Of a stretch of 64,000 bases of DNA, positions 13,601 through 25,836 are shown one piece after another. A program made the translations under genes and the position numbers. The notes under the pieces were generated by a model. It had not been told where the DNA came from. It worked only from the letters and a program-made list of their open reading frames with translations, and searched no databases. Position 1 is the stretch's first letter. The number at the start of each line of letters is the position of its first letter. This stretch comes from Strigamia acuminata (lineage: Eukaryota > Arthropoda > Chilopoda > Geophilomorpha > Linotaeniidae), in the NCBI GenBank assembly GCA_949358305.1, contig OX442316.1:10912001-10976000 (forward strand), read 5' to 3'.

Positions 13601-16600
13601 AAATTTGATGCCGATATGAATCAAGCAAAATTACACATTCAAAGAAGGAGGAATGTATTTACAATAACCTTGAACTTTTATTTTCATGATGAAACTGCTT
13701 ATGACACTTGGCAATTTCTTTAATTTCAAATCAAATCAATCGCGTTTGTCTCAATTTTTTAAAATTCAATTGCCATAACATGATCAAATAAGGACATTCT
13801 AAAATGCTTGATAAAAGTGGACTAAGACACAAATATTTTTGCTAAATTTCAGATACTAGAGCATGACTAAGCGTTATGTAATCCCCACAACTAAACAAAT
13901 AAGTACTTTGAATAAAAAGTTTTTTGTGCTGTTTTTCCACTCTGTTTGATTAGCAACTTCATAATAATTGTACGTTAATTAATATCAAGTTGTCGCTTTA
14001 AAAATACCTAATTAGCTGTCTGTATTCAATTCCCACTGCCCACCTGCTTGTTTATCCTCATTAAAAGTTATCTGCTAAAATTTTTCTATCTAAGCTTTCC
14101 AATGGTTCTTAACCAGGGGTTGTAGAGACGATGTGCTAAATATCATTAACATAGAGATTTGTAAATTGTATGGGTTACATTAGAGTATATATTTTTGTGC
14201 AAACCATTATGACACCTAGTGGCAAATGTGCAAATTACAATAGGTGCATTCAAAGTTTCCATCTGTGATTTTCAGTGTTTCTATAATCAGAATGAACACC
14301 ATAAACAGTCATAAAGCATCAAAAACTGCAAAAAAAATGTAAACCATGGCTGGAGTGGTTTTTGAAGTTGTTTATGGCAGTTTTAGTTTTTGCATGCACC
14401 ACCACAAACACAAACCATACGCGTAAAAGCATAATTGTGTTCAAACAAGTGAACCATAATTGCCATTTACTTATAAAACATAAAACATAAAAACGAAATT
14501 AAAATCAAACACAAAAACAAAATATTCTCCACACACTCAGTTAGGCAAGGTTTTTTGTCTTCTGTTTTAGCTTTTTACAGAAACACCAAAATCAAGAAAC
14601 AGAAACTGAGAAATGCGCCCATTAATGCCCATAGTACACTTTTCATGCCGATGCGAGGAAGTGTTTTGAAAAGCCAAAGGGTGTCGTACTTCGAAAAGGT
14701 TAAGAACCACTGTTTTCTAAACGACATCAGTCATAAACTGATAAAACCATTTTACAATTTTACAAGCCCCACTATCTGCTGACGATCAAACTGACTAGCG
14801 TTTCTGCATAATTCCTTCCTAACATTTCCATGTCACAGTCGTCCGTAATAAATCATCATCTCTTGATTCACTTCAAACCAAGATGTTACCACGATTGACT
14901 GCGAGTTCGGTTCGTTCACCTATGTCAATACACTAAAAGAAATTTCTTCGTTATTCACTTTTCCGATTCTATAAGCACAATATTAAAAATCTGACGTTGC
15001 AGTAGCAGCGAAGGAGAACTGCTGATGCAAAGGTTAACTTTAACAAATAGCCATTTTAAGTCACCAACGTTGCAATTTTTCATTTCATTTCTTTGATGCC
15101 GTCATTCCCCGCTGTTCTATTCATCCCACCATCAGTTAAGAGAAACATTTTTTGATATAAAATGCAATTTATAATTAAAAAACAAAAAACCACAGAAATT
15201 TAGAACTTTCCGACTGCAATTTTGCAAGAATATGGAATTTAAAATCCACCATTTATATGCACCATCGACAGAAAAGATAATTATTATAATTTAGGAGTAA
15301 CCAGAAATGAAATAACACCTCGTTTAAGCAATTTAAAAGAAGGGAAGCAATTTAAGGATGGACATAAATAGTTAATGGCTATATCACACGGGTTAATACT
15401 AACAATTTTCATAAAAACGACACACCCTAAGTGCTAATGATTGCTCTCAATGATCCTCTTCCCTTCGGGAATCTGCATAGGTCACGTAAAATTCAATCAA
15501 TGCAAATTGTCAGCTGCAAAAAAATTAAACGACTTGCACTAAGTTTCACCCCGCAACCAAAATTCTTGCACTCTTTCTTTACACTAAATATAGTGTTAAA
15601 AAAAGGCTATAATTACATATAAAAAAGTGACCGCCGCAAGTTTTCGGCCTCTTAAGAAGAAAAATTAATGTAACTGTCAATCACTGTACTCATCTCTAAA
15701 ATACCCATGAAGAAGCCTCACACAATTAACTAGCAAGTCATGTAATGTGGAAATTAATGTCTCTCGATGATAAAACTTGGCTTTAATTTCCAATGGGAGT
15801 ACACTTTCATACGTCCATCATAATTTAAAGACACAAGAATGTAATTAACTAGAAATAAAAATTTACAACACTTCATAATTCTGTTTGCAGCAGTTGTAAA
15901 ACATCGCTTTTAATATCCTATTTGAAATTTATCTGGATGTCAATCTAAATGAGACCAAAAAAATAAAATGAAATAAAATATTCAGTTAAGTTTGACATTC
16001 GAATTCAGGTAGCAATCGTCCTTCAAAGTTATAGAATTTCACGAAGCACATTTCATACATTGAACTTGTCAAAAATCTCGTTTCTGCTGAATTCCGTCTC
16101 ATAACTCGCAGCGAAAACACCTTATAATTTTGCCCTTTATTACATTTAATTGCACTCTTGTTTTAACCCTTCAAAATGAGGAAGTTATCCGATGATTCAC
16201 CTTAGCGAATCGATCAGCCAGTTTAAAGTCGAACCGAAAAAATGTGGCACTTACAAACGATGTGCCACGCCACTTCGCAGTAATTGTGACTAATAGCCCA
16301 AAATTGTACATTTGGAAACAAAGAAAAAGCAAAAAAAAAAAACACAAAAAAAAAAAAAATACTGTTTCCAAGAACACTATTAACGACAAGACAAATTTTA
16401 TTGAACCGAATAAAATTCACGCCAATAAATCATCGCTAAACCAGTCGAATCTCCCATTCCCAATTTACCCCAAAGAAATCCCACGTATCGCAACATTGTA
16501 AAACAAGAAAATACGGAATTAATTCAACGCGGCTCCTATGTTCTAATTTAACAAATATAATTTATCCAAACATACCCAGTTGTCCAATTAGGACACGGAC

Positions 16601-18271
16601 TTTAAATTCCAACAATTTTCTTACATTCCGACAATTAAATAAAAAAAAACATAGAAAAAAAAATCAAAAGAAGCATTCAACCACAAATTCAACATAATGA
16701 GTCATAAAATAAAATTTAAAAAAAGCAAAAAACCAAAACCTTTAACTCACCTTCCACCAAGACCACTGCAGTGCTTTTCCGTGCTTCAAACTCGCCTGCG
16801 ATTGAAACATCCACAGCAACATCCTCTTACTTTTCGCCCGCCACGTATTCCCACCAGCATTCACTTTATTCGCACCGCAACACTTCTTCCTCGCTTTCCT
16901 TTGCTGGTCCCAAAACAGCCACCAATCATCGTGATAACAATCCATCCTCCCATTCTGTCCCGGCCGAAATTCCGCATTCCGATCACAACTAAACAACTCC
17001 GAATTCTCTTCAGCGAAAATCAAACTCTCCAAATCACTCCAACTCGACTGTCTTTCCACCAAATCCTCTCTCACATCCCTCGACTTATTCTTAAAACAAT
17101 TCAACTTATTCTTCAACCCGGACATCAACCTCCTCTTCATATCACCGCACGAATTCAAGCCATCATGCACCCTAACACTAAACAACTCACTCTTATCCTT
17201 ATATCCCTTCATCATCTTCCAAGTAACCCTTTTCTTCCCCTTCGCCTCCTTCTCCCCACTGCTCCCCGACCCAAAATATTGCCAACCAGTCATGGTATCC
17301 CCACTAGACCCCCTCCTAAACTCTTCCCCCCCACTAGACCCCCTCCTAAACTCTTCCCCCCCACTAGACCCCCTCCTAAACTCTTCCACCACACTTTTCC
17401 CCATCTCTCCATCGCTTTTGCTGTCTTTCGGCTGAAAAATCAGACTTTCCAGGGAGCCCAACGGATCTTGTAAATTTCCACCAGTTGCCTCGTCACCTTC
17501 ATCGCCCTCTCTACTGCTAATACCCACAACCTCCTTCCCGTCCTCCTCGGACATGGGTACGTAAATGAGCCCCAAACTCACATTCTCATTCACCAATTCG
17601 TCATCCACTGGTAACTCTTGGGCTAATTGGTTGACGCGGATTTCTTCGCACCCGATTGGAGGGACGGGAAACCCTTCGGAGATCACCCCTAACTCCTTGG
17701 GCACTTCCCAGAGTGACCAGCTGTCACTGTCGGACCCGGCACAACTCGGTATGCCCGATCTTCGTCTCGCGGCGTTGTTTATTCGACAACTCGGACAGTA
17801 AGTAGAAATTGTGGATGGGAGCGACTTGAAACAAGTTTCCTCGTCGTAATTGCATCTGTCGCACAGTGAAAAAGTGGACGATTGACAACTGCAGCCGGAG
17901 CACATGGAGTTGTACGCACTGGATCCGTTGTTGCATTTGGCCGAAGCGTTGGAATAAAACGCGTCCAAGTCGCACATGTAGCAGAACCCGTCGCTGCTAA
18001 ATCCGCTCCAGTTGGAGTTGCGACAGTCATTTTCCGATTCGGACTCGAATCCAGACTCGAATTCCTTCAGCTGCTCCTTCTCGCTCGTCAAAAGCGCCTT
18101 GCTTTTCTTTTTAAGTTCTCGCACACTTCTGTGTTTACGTTCGATCGCCAACCGAACTTTGCCCGAGCAAGACCGCCGATTCACCGACCCACTTAAGGCG
18201 CTCCGCTTCCGTGTTTCCTGCGTGCTCGAATTCAAGGACCTTTGATATCTCCTATTTTTCTGCCGCCCCAT
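4607..18271 (-). CDS. Patronin: Patronin/CAMSAP microtubule minus-end-binding protein, long isoform (2298 aa)
   Basis: Caps and stabilises microtubule minus ends and organises non-centrosomal arrays. Twenty-one exons join in phase to exactly 2299 codons: 18271-16751, 11805-11710, 11613-11398, 11343-11258, 11187-11046, 10942-10847, 10587-10461, 10393-10261, 10184-10078, 10021-9886, 9821-9703, 9642-9462, 9399-9271, 9024-8950, 8729-6164, 6094-5975, 5905-5503, 5441-5211, 5146-5031, 4968-4805 and 4739-4607. Domains in order: a novel Cys- and Ser-rich N-terminus (1-507); AKQRSSILWL and the CAMSAP CH domain (about 508-842); a Ser/Pro/Gln-rich middle with the CAMSAP helical segment EEKRRRIETEKRKMELNLNR; a Lys/Arg/Glu-rich coiled coil starting MAKKKERILLNALRRKEEQE; and the CKK domain (about the last 137 residues) with RGLYSYYPERDEVFKLFGTG and the end TIDAFTIHNTLW. 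The ATG at 18271 has an in-frame stop 27 bases upstream. Shorter isoforms from an inner promoter are likely. Gene identity is very secure; use of exon 1 in the same transcript is inferred from phase. Confidence 0.93.
8745..8768. repeat. (TAAAG)n microsatellite in a patronin intron
   Basis: About four and a half TAAAG units lie just upstream of the acceptor of the large patronin exon that starts at 8729. On the coding strand this reads CTTTA and forms part of the pyrimidine-rich tract before the AG. Confidence 0.85.
11806..16750 (-). other. Patronin first intron, about 4.9 kb
   Basis: AT-rich and without a recognisable gene on either strand. On the minus strand it contains a small phase-compatible candidate first exon at 12953-13000, which could serve a shorter patronin isoform. 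The plus-strand ORFs here are short and featureless. Confidence 0.6.
12953..13000 (-). other. Candidate alternative first coding exon of patronin (16 codons)
   Basis: ATG at 13000 is followed by 16 codons and a good donor (TTG then gtatgt) at 12953/12952. It is in phase 0 and would join in frame to the CH-region exon at 11805, replacing the 507-codon exon with a short peptide starting MVLFVLRDR. Short first exons are normal for the canonical form in other animals. No conserved residues support this exon, so it is only a candidate. Confidence 0.3.
16751..18271 (-). other. Patronin 5'-most coding exon (507 codons, no recognised domain)
   Basis: One open frame from an ATG to a consensus donor (AAG then gtgagt) at 16751/16750. 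It ends in phase 0, which matches the phase-0 acceptor of the exon that opens the patronin CH region at 11805. Visible features are a basic start rich in Lys, Arg and Ser, a cysteine cluster at about residues 95-170 with several CxxC pairs (MCDLD, CSGCSC, CDRC, CPSC), an acidic Ser-rich middle, three identical 10-residue repeats, and a basic, Trp-rich end. It resembles no domain I can name. It could instead be the 5' exon of a separate gene, but no other phase-compatible partner exon was seen on this strand. Confidence 0.7.
17301..17390. repeat. 30-bp in-frame tandem repeat, 3 copies, in patronin exon 1
   Basis: Three head-to-tail 30-bp units start at 17301, 17331 and 17361. The first two are identical and the third differs by one base near its end. 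On the coding (minus) strand each unit encodes the decapeptide EEFRRGSSGG or a near copy, so the array gives a 30-residue Arg/Ser/Gly repeat. Near identity points to recent expansion. Confidence 0.97.
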
Positions 18272-18273
18272 TA

Positions 18274-18393
18274 TCAAAACTCCTTTAATTCGCCGTTAAA
18301 ATCCACCACAACCAAACCGTAATTCCCACGACACGAATAAAAGAAATAAATAATTTCCACTAACAAAATCAATATCATCAAAAAATTATCCAT
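18274..18393 (-). CDS. Upstream ORF in the patronin leader (39 codons)
   Basis: ATG at 18393 runs to a TGA at 18274-18276, and two bases later comes the patronin ATG (18271-18269). The predicted peptide has a hydrophobic stretch (LMILILLVEIIYFF) like a single membrane span. If the leader is transcribed as one piece, ribosomes would have to reinitiate or leak past this ORF to make the long patronin, so it could damp translation. Whether the peptide is made is unknown. Confidence 0.4.
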   Translation of the reverse strand: MDNFLMILILLVEIIYFFYSCRGNYGLVVVDFNGELKEF

Positions 18394-18477
18394 CGCACCG
18401 TCCTGCGCTGAATTCGGCAGCCCAACACCATAATAAATACTCACAAAACCGAACAGATCAATCGAAAAGTCGCCCAA

Positions 18478-21400
18478 AATTCACCAGCGAGATAGAACTC
18501 ATTCGAGACACCGATTTTGACGATTTCGACGCATCAAAACCAAAACGAGGTTTACACATTTCAACCTAATCCAAGTAGTAATTTCAGGGTGAAACATGCG
18601 ACCTGGGGCGGGGTGTGCGAGTCTTAATGTGTTAAGTAGAGTGCAGAGCGAGAAGACATCTCACGGATGAATCCTCCGAATGTATGCTGTGCAGGTGAGG
18701 AACTACTTCTCTCCTCCCATCATACCATGCTTGACAGACTCCACCAGTGGCAATTGTAGTATTTCGGGCCCTTTGGGCTTGCAAGTTGAGACTATCCCTG
18801 AGCCGGGCCATTAATTTTACACTGGCACCTTATTTAACATTTTATGCGGCACGTTTTGCTTCTACGATTCTAAAGATATGCTAATGATATGTCCGAATCG
18901 GACATAAATTAGAGCAAGTTTCTATCTAAATATACTTTAACACGTGCCGCGCTAATAAGGTCCGATGCTGTCATTTTGAACCGCTAGACCAAATCAAAAA
19001 GTGTTTTACTTTTCAACCTATTTCCTTTTAAGATTAAACACGTCTTATTTATTTATTTTTACAAAAAATATTTTTTTTATTAATTTAAATTTTTATTTTT
19101 TGAATTTAGTTATTCTCATTGGTGGATGCGGATCAACAGTTTTCAAAGATTGGAATCGCTATCAACCGAGTGACTCCTCCGTTTTACACAAAAAAAAATT
19201 AGAAAAATGTTTCTCATTACGAATGCACGGAGTGTGAACCAAACAAATCACCAAATCACTCATTACCAGTCACTTTTTCAAGTATATCCCTTTTAACTCG
19301 CAATTCCGTCTCTAGCTGATTGTTTGGAAGGAAGGAAGAGAATATTAACTCCACACAACATCCTAACACTTCTATCTGATTTACGTGTGCAACACATCTA
19401 TCTGACTAGAATAATTCTTACTTTTTTGTAAGAAACCCGAATTGAAAAAAATTTGAAAAATGTTTCCCAAACCATTTTTTTGTTCATTCTTTCAAAAAAC
19501 CAAATTTATCACCTCAACAAATTCTCGATGCGTCATGCCGTCATCCATGTTTTATATGAAAAAATAATTCAAATCATGAATTCTTAATTTAAACTTACAG
19601 CTTAAAAAAAATATATACACCCTGATGTCTTACTAGCCTTTCTGCGCCAACGTCGACATTAAAATACGACCTTTTTTTACCGTCACATTCTTCTAACTCA
19701 TTTTACGACACATTTCCTAGCTAATGCATGCGACATACGAATCTTCTATAATCAACCAAACCAGTCGAGACATTTCTTGGAACCACACTAAATACTTACA
19801 ACCACAATTATTTCCACTTTTTATTTTTTCCGCTTCTTTTTAATTACTAACAAAAAATAATTTCTACTTTTTACTCACTACTAACATTATTAAGTTAAGT
19901 TTAAGTTACGACGACATTTTTTTTAAATCAGATAACAACGACGAACAAGTTATGAATAATAATAATATTACACAACACTCGTAACTTCTTTGCTTAAACT
20001 TTTAAATTAAAAAAAAAAAAAAAACTAAACACCGCTGCACATCAATTTACGTGAAATTTATGCAAAAACAAAACATGTAATTATAACCAAAGAATAAAAT
20101 TAAAAAATAAAAGAATAATAATCCATAATTTAACTTTGCAATTTCGCAACACCTTGATCCCCAAAAAAATTAGTCTTTTTCAATTAAAAAAAAAAAGCTG
20201 ATCGAATGTATTGTGTTTACCATAACTTTCTAATTTCATTTTTGAATAGATTAGCTTACAAAAAGTGAATTAACAGGCAAGAATGGCGCCACCGGCACTC
20301 GACTGCCCAGTTACAATCCCTGGTCGTTAAACCGACATGGCAAAATTCTATAAAACGTTCTTAATTCTTTATGTCGCACGTGGAAAAATGTTTCGACATT
20401 TCAAAAGTTAACAAGTGCACTTTAGGCTTCAATATTGAACGCAGCTTGAATATAATTGAACATAATTGAATATTTGAAAATGAACTCGCATTCTTGTTGA
20501 TACTTGCAATGAATGATCAATTTGTTGTTCCAACATGTAGTAATCGGTTCACCAGATTTCCAATTCAATGCACACACGTGAGCATTGAATTGGTCAACAA
20601 AAAAACCACAGAATTAATCAACCAATAGAATTGTTTACCAAATTTCTATTTAGAAATCTTATTAGACAACTAATTATCGCACCTCAAACCATCCCGACGT
20701 CCATTAATTTCTTTCTTTCTATTTCAGTTTCAATCTATCACAGCGTTTGACGACATTCCACAGAACACTTTTTTCTCGTTATTCTCTTTCCCTTTTCTAA
20801 TCTTCCCTTTTCAAACCCGTCAACATTACAAAGAGTAATTATAAGACATAACTTCATCATCTCTGCTGCAATGAGTTTACTCGAAGGACACGTCGAGTCG
20901 TAGGGAAGAAGAGAGGAAAATAAATTTAAAAAAAAAGAATGCATTCATTCAATCCATTCTTTCGACTCGGCCATCCATTCGAAATACTGCAAATGAAAAT
21001 CTTCCCAGAACAAAACGAAAAGCAGCAAAACGGAACAACTTTTGCAATTTATTCAACTGCACAGAAATATCTTTCCGTGCAATTTGGAACACAAGTATTA
21101 AAATCCACTTCCTGGTCCAATCGACATGACCCAAACTGACTCTTCAAATGCAGATTTCAAAGGTTGTAAAGACGAGGAAAAAACACCGAACGTAATTTGA
21201 AAACAACAATAAGAAGAGATCTTGTCAGCTGTGCTATACAGTTCCTCACAAACAATACAACCGTGATAAACCGAAAAATCAATCTCGAATCATTAAATGA
21301 TACTTTGAAAATAAACAATTTCTCAGACAACAAAATTAAATCAAAAAATTAATTCAATTACCGTAAAAACTGCTTGCGTAATGGCCAATAAATTGAGTTT

Positions 21401-24359
21401 ATTTCTCGAAATGACCTTACCACACACGTGCAAATAACTATTAATATTTTTGTGGGTGCCGTACGAGCTGTTGCGGCAATTTCGCTTTGAAAGAGATTAA
21501 ATCACTCGGCGATGAGCATTTCTAATGATTTGTTACATCATTTAATGTCAAGAATTAGAGATTCTTTTTTATAAACACATTCTTAAAACATTTCAAACAA
21601 AATTCCCAGCCCACCAAAAACATGTATGTAAATCCAACTAAATATTTTGATGTTTACTATCGTTTATTTCCATTTTTTCCCACTGCCACCCTCAAGGACA
21701 GTTACCCAGGCTCCAAACCGGCTAATGATATTAACAAAACGTGATATTCCCCACGAAGAAATGCCAAGTGTTGGTTACATTGCATTAAAACGCAAAAAAA
21801 AATCCTTGACAATGATGGAAGTTACCCTGTTAGGCAAAAATTCCCATAAAAGTGAGCACGATCCTATTTCAACACTTAAACTGCGATTAGTTTGCTGAAG
21901 GCATATCCTAACAACTTGTATCAGAACTCTAAAATAGTCGCTTAATACAAAAAGGTTTTTTTTCATTCACACTTTCTGGATTTCGCTTAAAGGACAAATC
22001 ACAAATTTGATTAATAGCCTTACTTGCGAGGAAATGTGTACACTTCGAACCAATTTGTATGCGTGATAAACAGTAATACACCAATTACTGTCCATTATAT
22101 TGACTAGAACTGATAAACCTTTGCCTTTACACTCGTAATTACTCTTTCATGTTGATATTGACCTTGCGTAGGCCAATGCCATGTATTGTCAAGAAAGGGA
22201 TCAACTTTCCCTCATGAATACTCTGAAAATTAAGCACTTAATGTTGTGATTTATTTGATGGTTACCCCAAGTCTAAATCATATCAAATTTTTTTTATTCA
22301 AATGTGAAACCATTTGTATAAAATTAGAATTTTTCTTTTTGCTTGCAAACTTGCAAGCAAATTGCAAATAAATTATACGAGTTACCTCAAACCAGAATTG
22401 GTAACAATTTATTGTTTTTGTGGTTAACTTTCTGAGACTGGCTTAAGTTGTATAATTTTGTACAATTTAAGCGAGAACATGTTCACAAGTTGTTTTCTAC
22501 AATCCAATTAAAATTCATTTAAAAAAACCTCTTTTTAAGTGACCAGGTGTAAAAGACGCGAGCAAAAACCCGTCTTTTGTGTTTTCCAATTTCCTATAAA
22601 AGTTTTACGATCTCATATAATCAACTATGGCGCATTAAATTGGTTGGTGACTCTCGGTTAAATAAAATTACAGTCATCAATTTTTTTGCCGCAGCTCATT
22701 ACTAATAACATACAAGTGGTATTGAATATTTTTTTTCTATTTGTGTTTGTTTTATCCTAAAAAATTCAAAAGATTCTTCTTTTTCACATTCATATTACCA
22801 ACACCAATCTCATGCTTGAAACAACTTGAAAGGTCAAAATACAATACTTGCTCAAAATTAAGCATGACGATGCTGTTAGTGTTAAGTAATTTTTTAAAGT
22901 CTGCTGCACTCATTTTCAAGTTAACGCCACCAGATGCCAGCAATGGACTAAGTAACTAAATAGGCTTAAGTGAAAAAATGCTATAAAAAAAATATAATAA
23001 AATAAAAATTAATAAATGCAAATAATCATGTTTTCTCCTTTTTTGGAAGGTTAATCTGACACCAGAAACGAAAAAATGAGGTTAAACATATTCATGCTTG
23101 CAGAATTAAGCTTCATTACTAAATCTAGTAGTAATAAATAACACGAAACCAAAAAATAACAACAAAGAAGTATAACTTCATTTTCAAATGTCAGAATTCA
23201 GCCTGTATTTAATCCCAGCTCGTAAAATTAAGAAATGCCATACCAAAAAAAAAATTCTTTAAAAAAATAAATATTTTAAAGCTGCAATAAATTTCTTAAT
23301 TTTATGATCATCCACAAACATATTTGATTGGATTAATCCTTTTTTTACCCTATGAAACAGTTAGAATTTGTAATTTTAGTTATACTATAGAAGTGATGTG
23401 ACATTTATCCAATCAGTTCTTTAAGATAAGATTTGGTTTTTCAAGCGAAAATGAGAAAAGTACAGAAATGTCCCACGCTAAACATCGAAAGGAACCTGTC
23501 ACGTCAAAAACAGATAAAAGAAACAGACCATAAAAAGCCAATTGTGCAATTGGTCAAATGCCAAAACTATTTTTTTGTAAATAAGTGAAAGCAAAGTGCA
23601 TTTCACCTTTTCTTTCTTCCATTTTTCATAAACCGTTGCTAATTCCCAAAGGATTCTTTTTATCATTTCCCACAACCAAAATATTTCATTAAAACAAAAA
23701 TATGTCAATCCTTAATTTTCAATTTCACACACATTATAAACCAAACATTCATACAACATTTCTCTTTTCACGCATTCATTATTCGCAAACAAATGTCGCC
23801 TTTAACGAATTAATTTCAAGGATGTAGCAATCATAGTAAAAGATATGACTATTTTTATATAACATTAAAAATTCTCTTTCACTCAATGGAAACATTAAAT
23901 CACTGTTTATACATCAGTTTAGTTTTAAAAGAAAACCAACGTATTCATCAAACTTTCAGATAAGCCATAGCCATGTGTTTTTACAGGACATCTTTTAAAA
24001 AGTAAACACGATTCAACCAAAGATATGTCCCAATTTAGTACCCAAATAAATTAAAAATTAAAATTCCCTTTAGTAAAACAATCTTCAATCCTCCAATTCA
24101 TTAATCACTAGCAACATCAAGCTGCTAATAAACTTTTCCTCGCTCCACTTTTAACCTTCGCCCATTTACCAGTTAGCACCAACTAGTAACGATTTGTACA
24201 CAACAAAATTAACCCAAATTTACTCCTAAAAACAGCCCACTAACCCAGACAACATTAAACAAAAATCAATAGCAACTTTGATTTATCCGAGGAAACTATG
24301 CGATGCGGTAAAAACATGAGTGATTTCTGCATTGTTAAATAAAGTAGCAATCAATGAAT
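18478..24359. other. Gene-poor AT-rich region upstream of patronin
   Basis: No coding exon could be supported over almost 6 kb. The only distinctive part is a GC-richer, structured-looking segment at about 18590-18830, listed separately. The rest has short, featureless open frames and A/T runs. Patronin promoter elements would be expected somewhere near 18.4-18.9 kb. Confidence 0.55.
18590..18830. ncRNA. GC-rich, self-complementary segment; possible structured RNA or leader exon
   Basis: This stretch is much richer in G and C than its surroundings and contains several short complementary pairs. Examples are CTCAC with GTGAG around 18660-18705, CGGA with TCCG inside that, and GCCC with GGGC around 18770. 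I compared it from memory with U1, U2, U4, U5, U6, U11, U12, U3 and 7SL and found no match. It may instead be the 5' leader and promoter of patronin or an old repeat. Confidence 0.2.
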
Positions 24360-25140
24360 TCATTTTTGCTGATGAGCCTCTAGAATTTCTCCTCCTTTAA
24401 TAAGATTCGCTGCTTTCGTGCACATTTGGCAAAACTCCGAATATCTACAAATCAAAAAAGACAAATTAGTATTTCATCAATATTTAATCAAATTCTTCAC
24501 CAACTTACGAATTCTTCTCAGATCCTTCCATCACTTGAGTGTTGTTTCCAATCAGCTCACAGACTTTGACAACTTCCATACGAATTAATACACAACAAAA
24601 CACATTACATAATAAATAATAGCAATTTACAAGCATTACGCTTAAACAGTTTGGCTTCCCATTCACAATGGCCTACACACTTCCTCATTTATCCCAATAA
24701 AAACACAAAACCACAAGGGCTTCTTAAGGATTCGTTTTATCCCCACGAAGCAATATGTTTTCGGCATGATTCATGCACACCTTTAATGGGTGGAGACTTA
24801 TTCTGGGTGTGACCCCGTGTTTCCTTAGTTATTTATACAAATTATTCCTTTTATACCTCGAAATAGCAACTTAATAAATAAATGATAATTCAATCAAAGT
24901 TCACATCCACCACATGTGTGTTATCAGAACTTGACGCTATAATCATTACGAATCAATGTGAATTAATCTAAACGGAGGTGTAACGAAGTTTGTGACCTTA
25001 TAATGAAATTATGCATCTGCGAGTGCTTTTTTTGTGACAATTTTAGGACTTTAGCGTCTTACCTTTCCACCTTCGTACTCGCCGTGGGAACGAATTTGTG
25101 GCACATGTTCATCGCTTTGTTGGGTCATGTTGTTACTCAT
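24360..25140 (-). CDS. Small unrecognised protein (72 aa, three coding exons)
   Basis: Exons 25140-25071, 24572-24509 and 24444-24360 join in phase to 73 codons including TGA. The first junction needs a weak donor (GAAG then gtggaa); the stronger donor nine bases on breaks the frame. The middle and end read VVKVCELIGNNTQVMEGSEK and EFCQMCTKAANLIKGGEIL, helical and cysteine-containing, which looks like a real conserved small protein. There is no signal peptide or membrane segment. The exon begins at 25180 with a 5' untranslated part. The gene points away from SDF2 and may share its promoter. I cannot name the family. Confidence 0.5.
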
Positions 25141-25180
25141 CTCACTTTCATTTGGCTCTTTGTCGTCTTGATCGTTTGAA

Positions 25181-25836
25181 CTGAAGGATATGGGCTTAAA
25201 TATTTTTAAGAAAGCGCCCCACATTCAAAACTCCACAACCAAAACAGAGATTCTTAGGACTAAACTTGATTTACCCTGTTCCTCTGTCCTTATTATTTGA
25301 TTTTTTTACAGTCCCACACGCGGTCTGGATCACAATTCATTATACTCCATTTTTGAATTCATTACGACTTCATTATCTTTTACAAACATAAGAAATTTTA
25401 AAGGCTCCGCAACGTCACCGGATGAATTCCCATACAAGTTGATTCACAGTAATGGCGGCAGTTCATGTGTACATGCGCAATGATCCATTTCCGGCAAAGA
25501 GTGTTTCGAAAAGATGGTGTACAGATTTTCAAATGCCGAATATTTGTACTGCGCATGATCGAGAGCTATAATTTAGCGATAAAACTAAATTTATCTCGTT
25601 GCTGCCCTTGAATTTAAGTAAAAACGTTTGTTCAAAATGTTTGAATAAATAATTCTAACTAACAACGCAATTCAAGCTGTTTTTATTTTAAAAACTAATT
25701 TGCATTTTCAACACCAGATGACACTTTACTGCCGAATTTACTTTCTCCGGTCTGTACATTGTCACAACCGGAAGTTGTTTACCGGAAGATTTAAAATGAC
25801 GTGTTCCAATCATTCAGCTGAAATTCTTCGGCTCTT
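25181..25836. promoter_or_regulatory. Divergent promoter region between the small gene and SDF2
   Basis: Two genes point away from each other here, with start codons at 25140 (minus) and 25837 (plus). The space includes an intron and a likely non-coding first exon of the minus-strand gene, plus GC-richer patches such as the ATGGCGGC-containing segment near 25450. A shared bidirectional promoter is inferred from layout only. Confidence 0.35.

Noticed and set aside
16697..17473. Long plus-strand ORF (258 codons)
   Set aside because: It lies antisense to the first patronin coding exon, starts in an intronic A-rich stretch and translates to low-complexity Pro/Leu/Thr-rich sequence with no domain.
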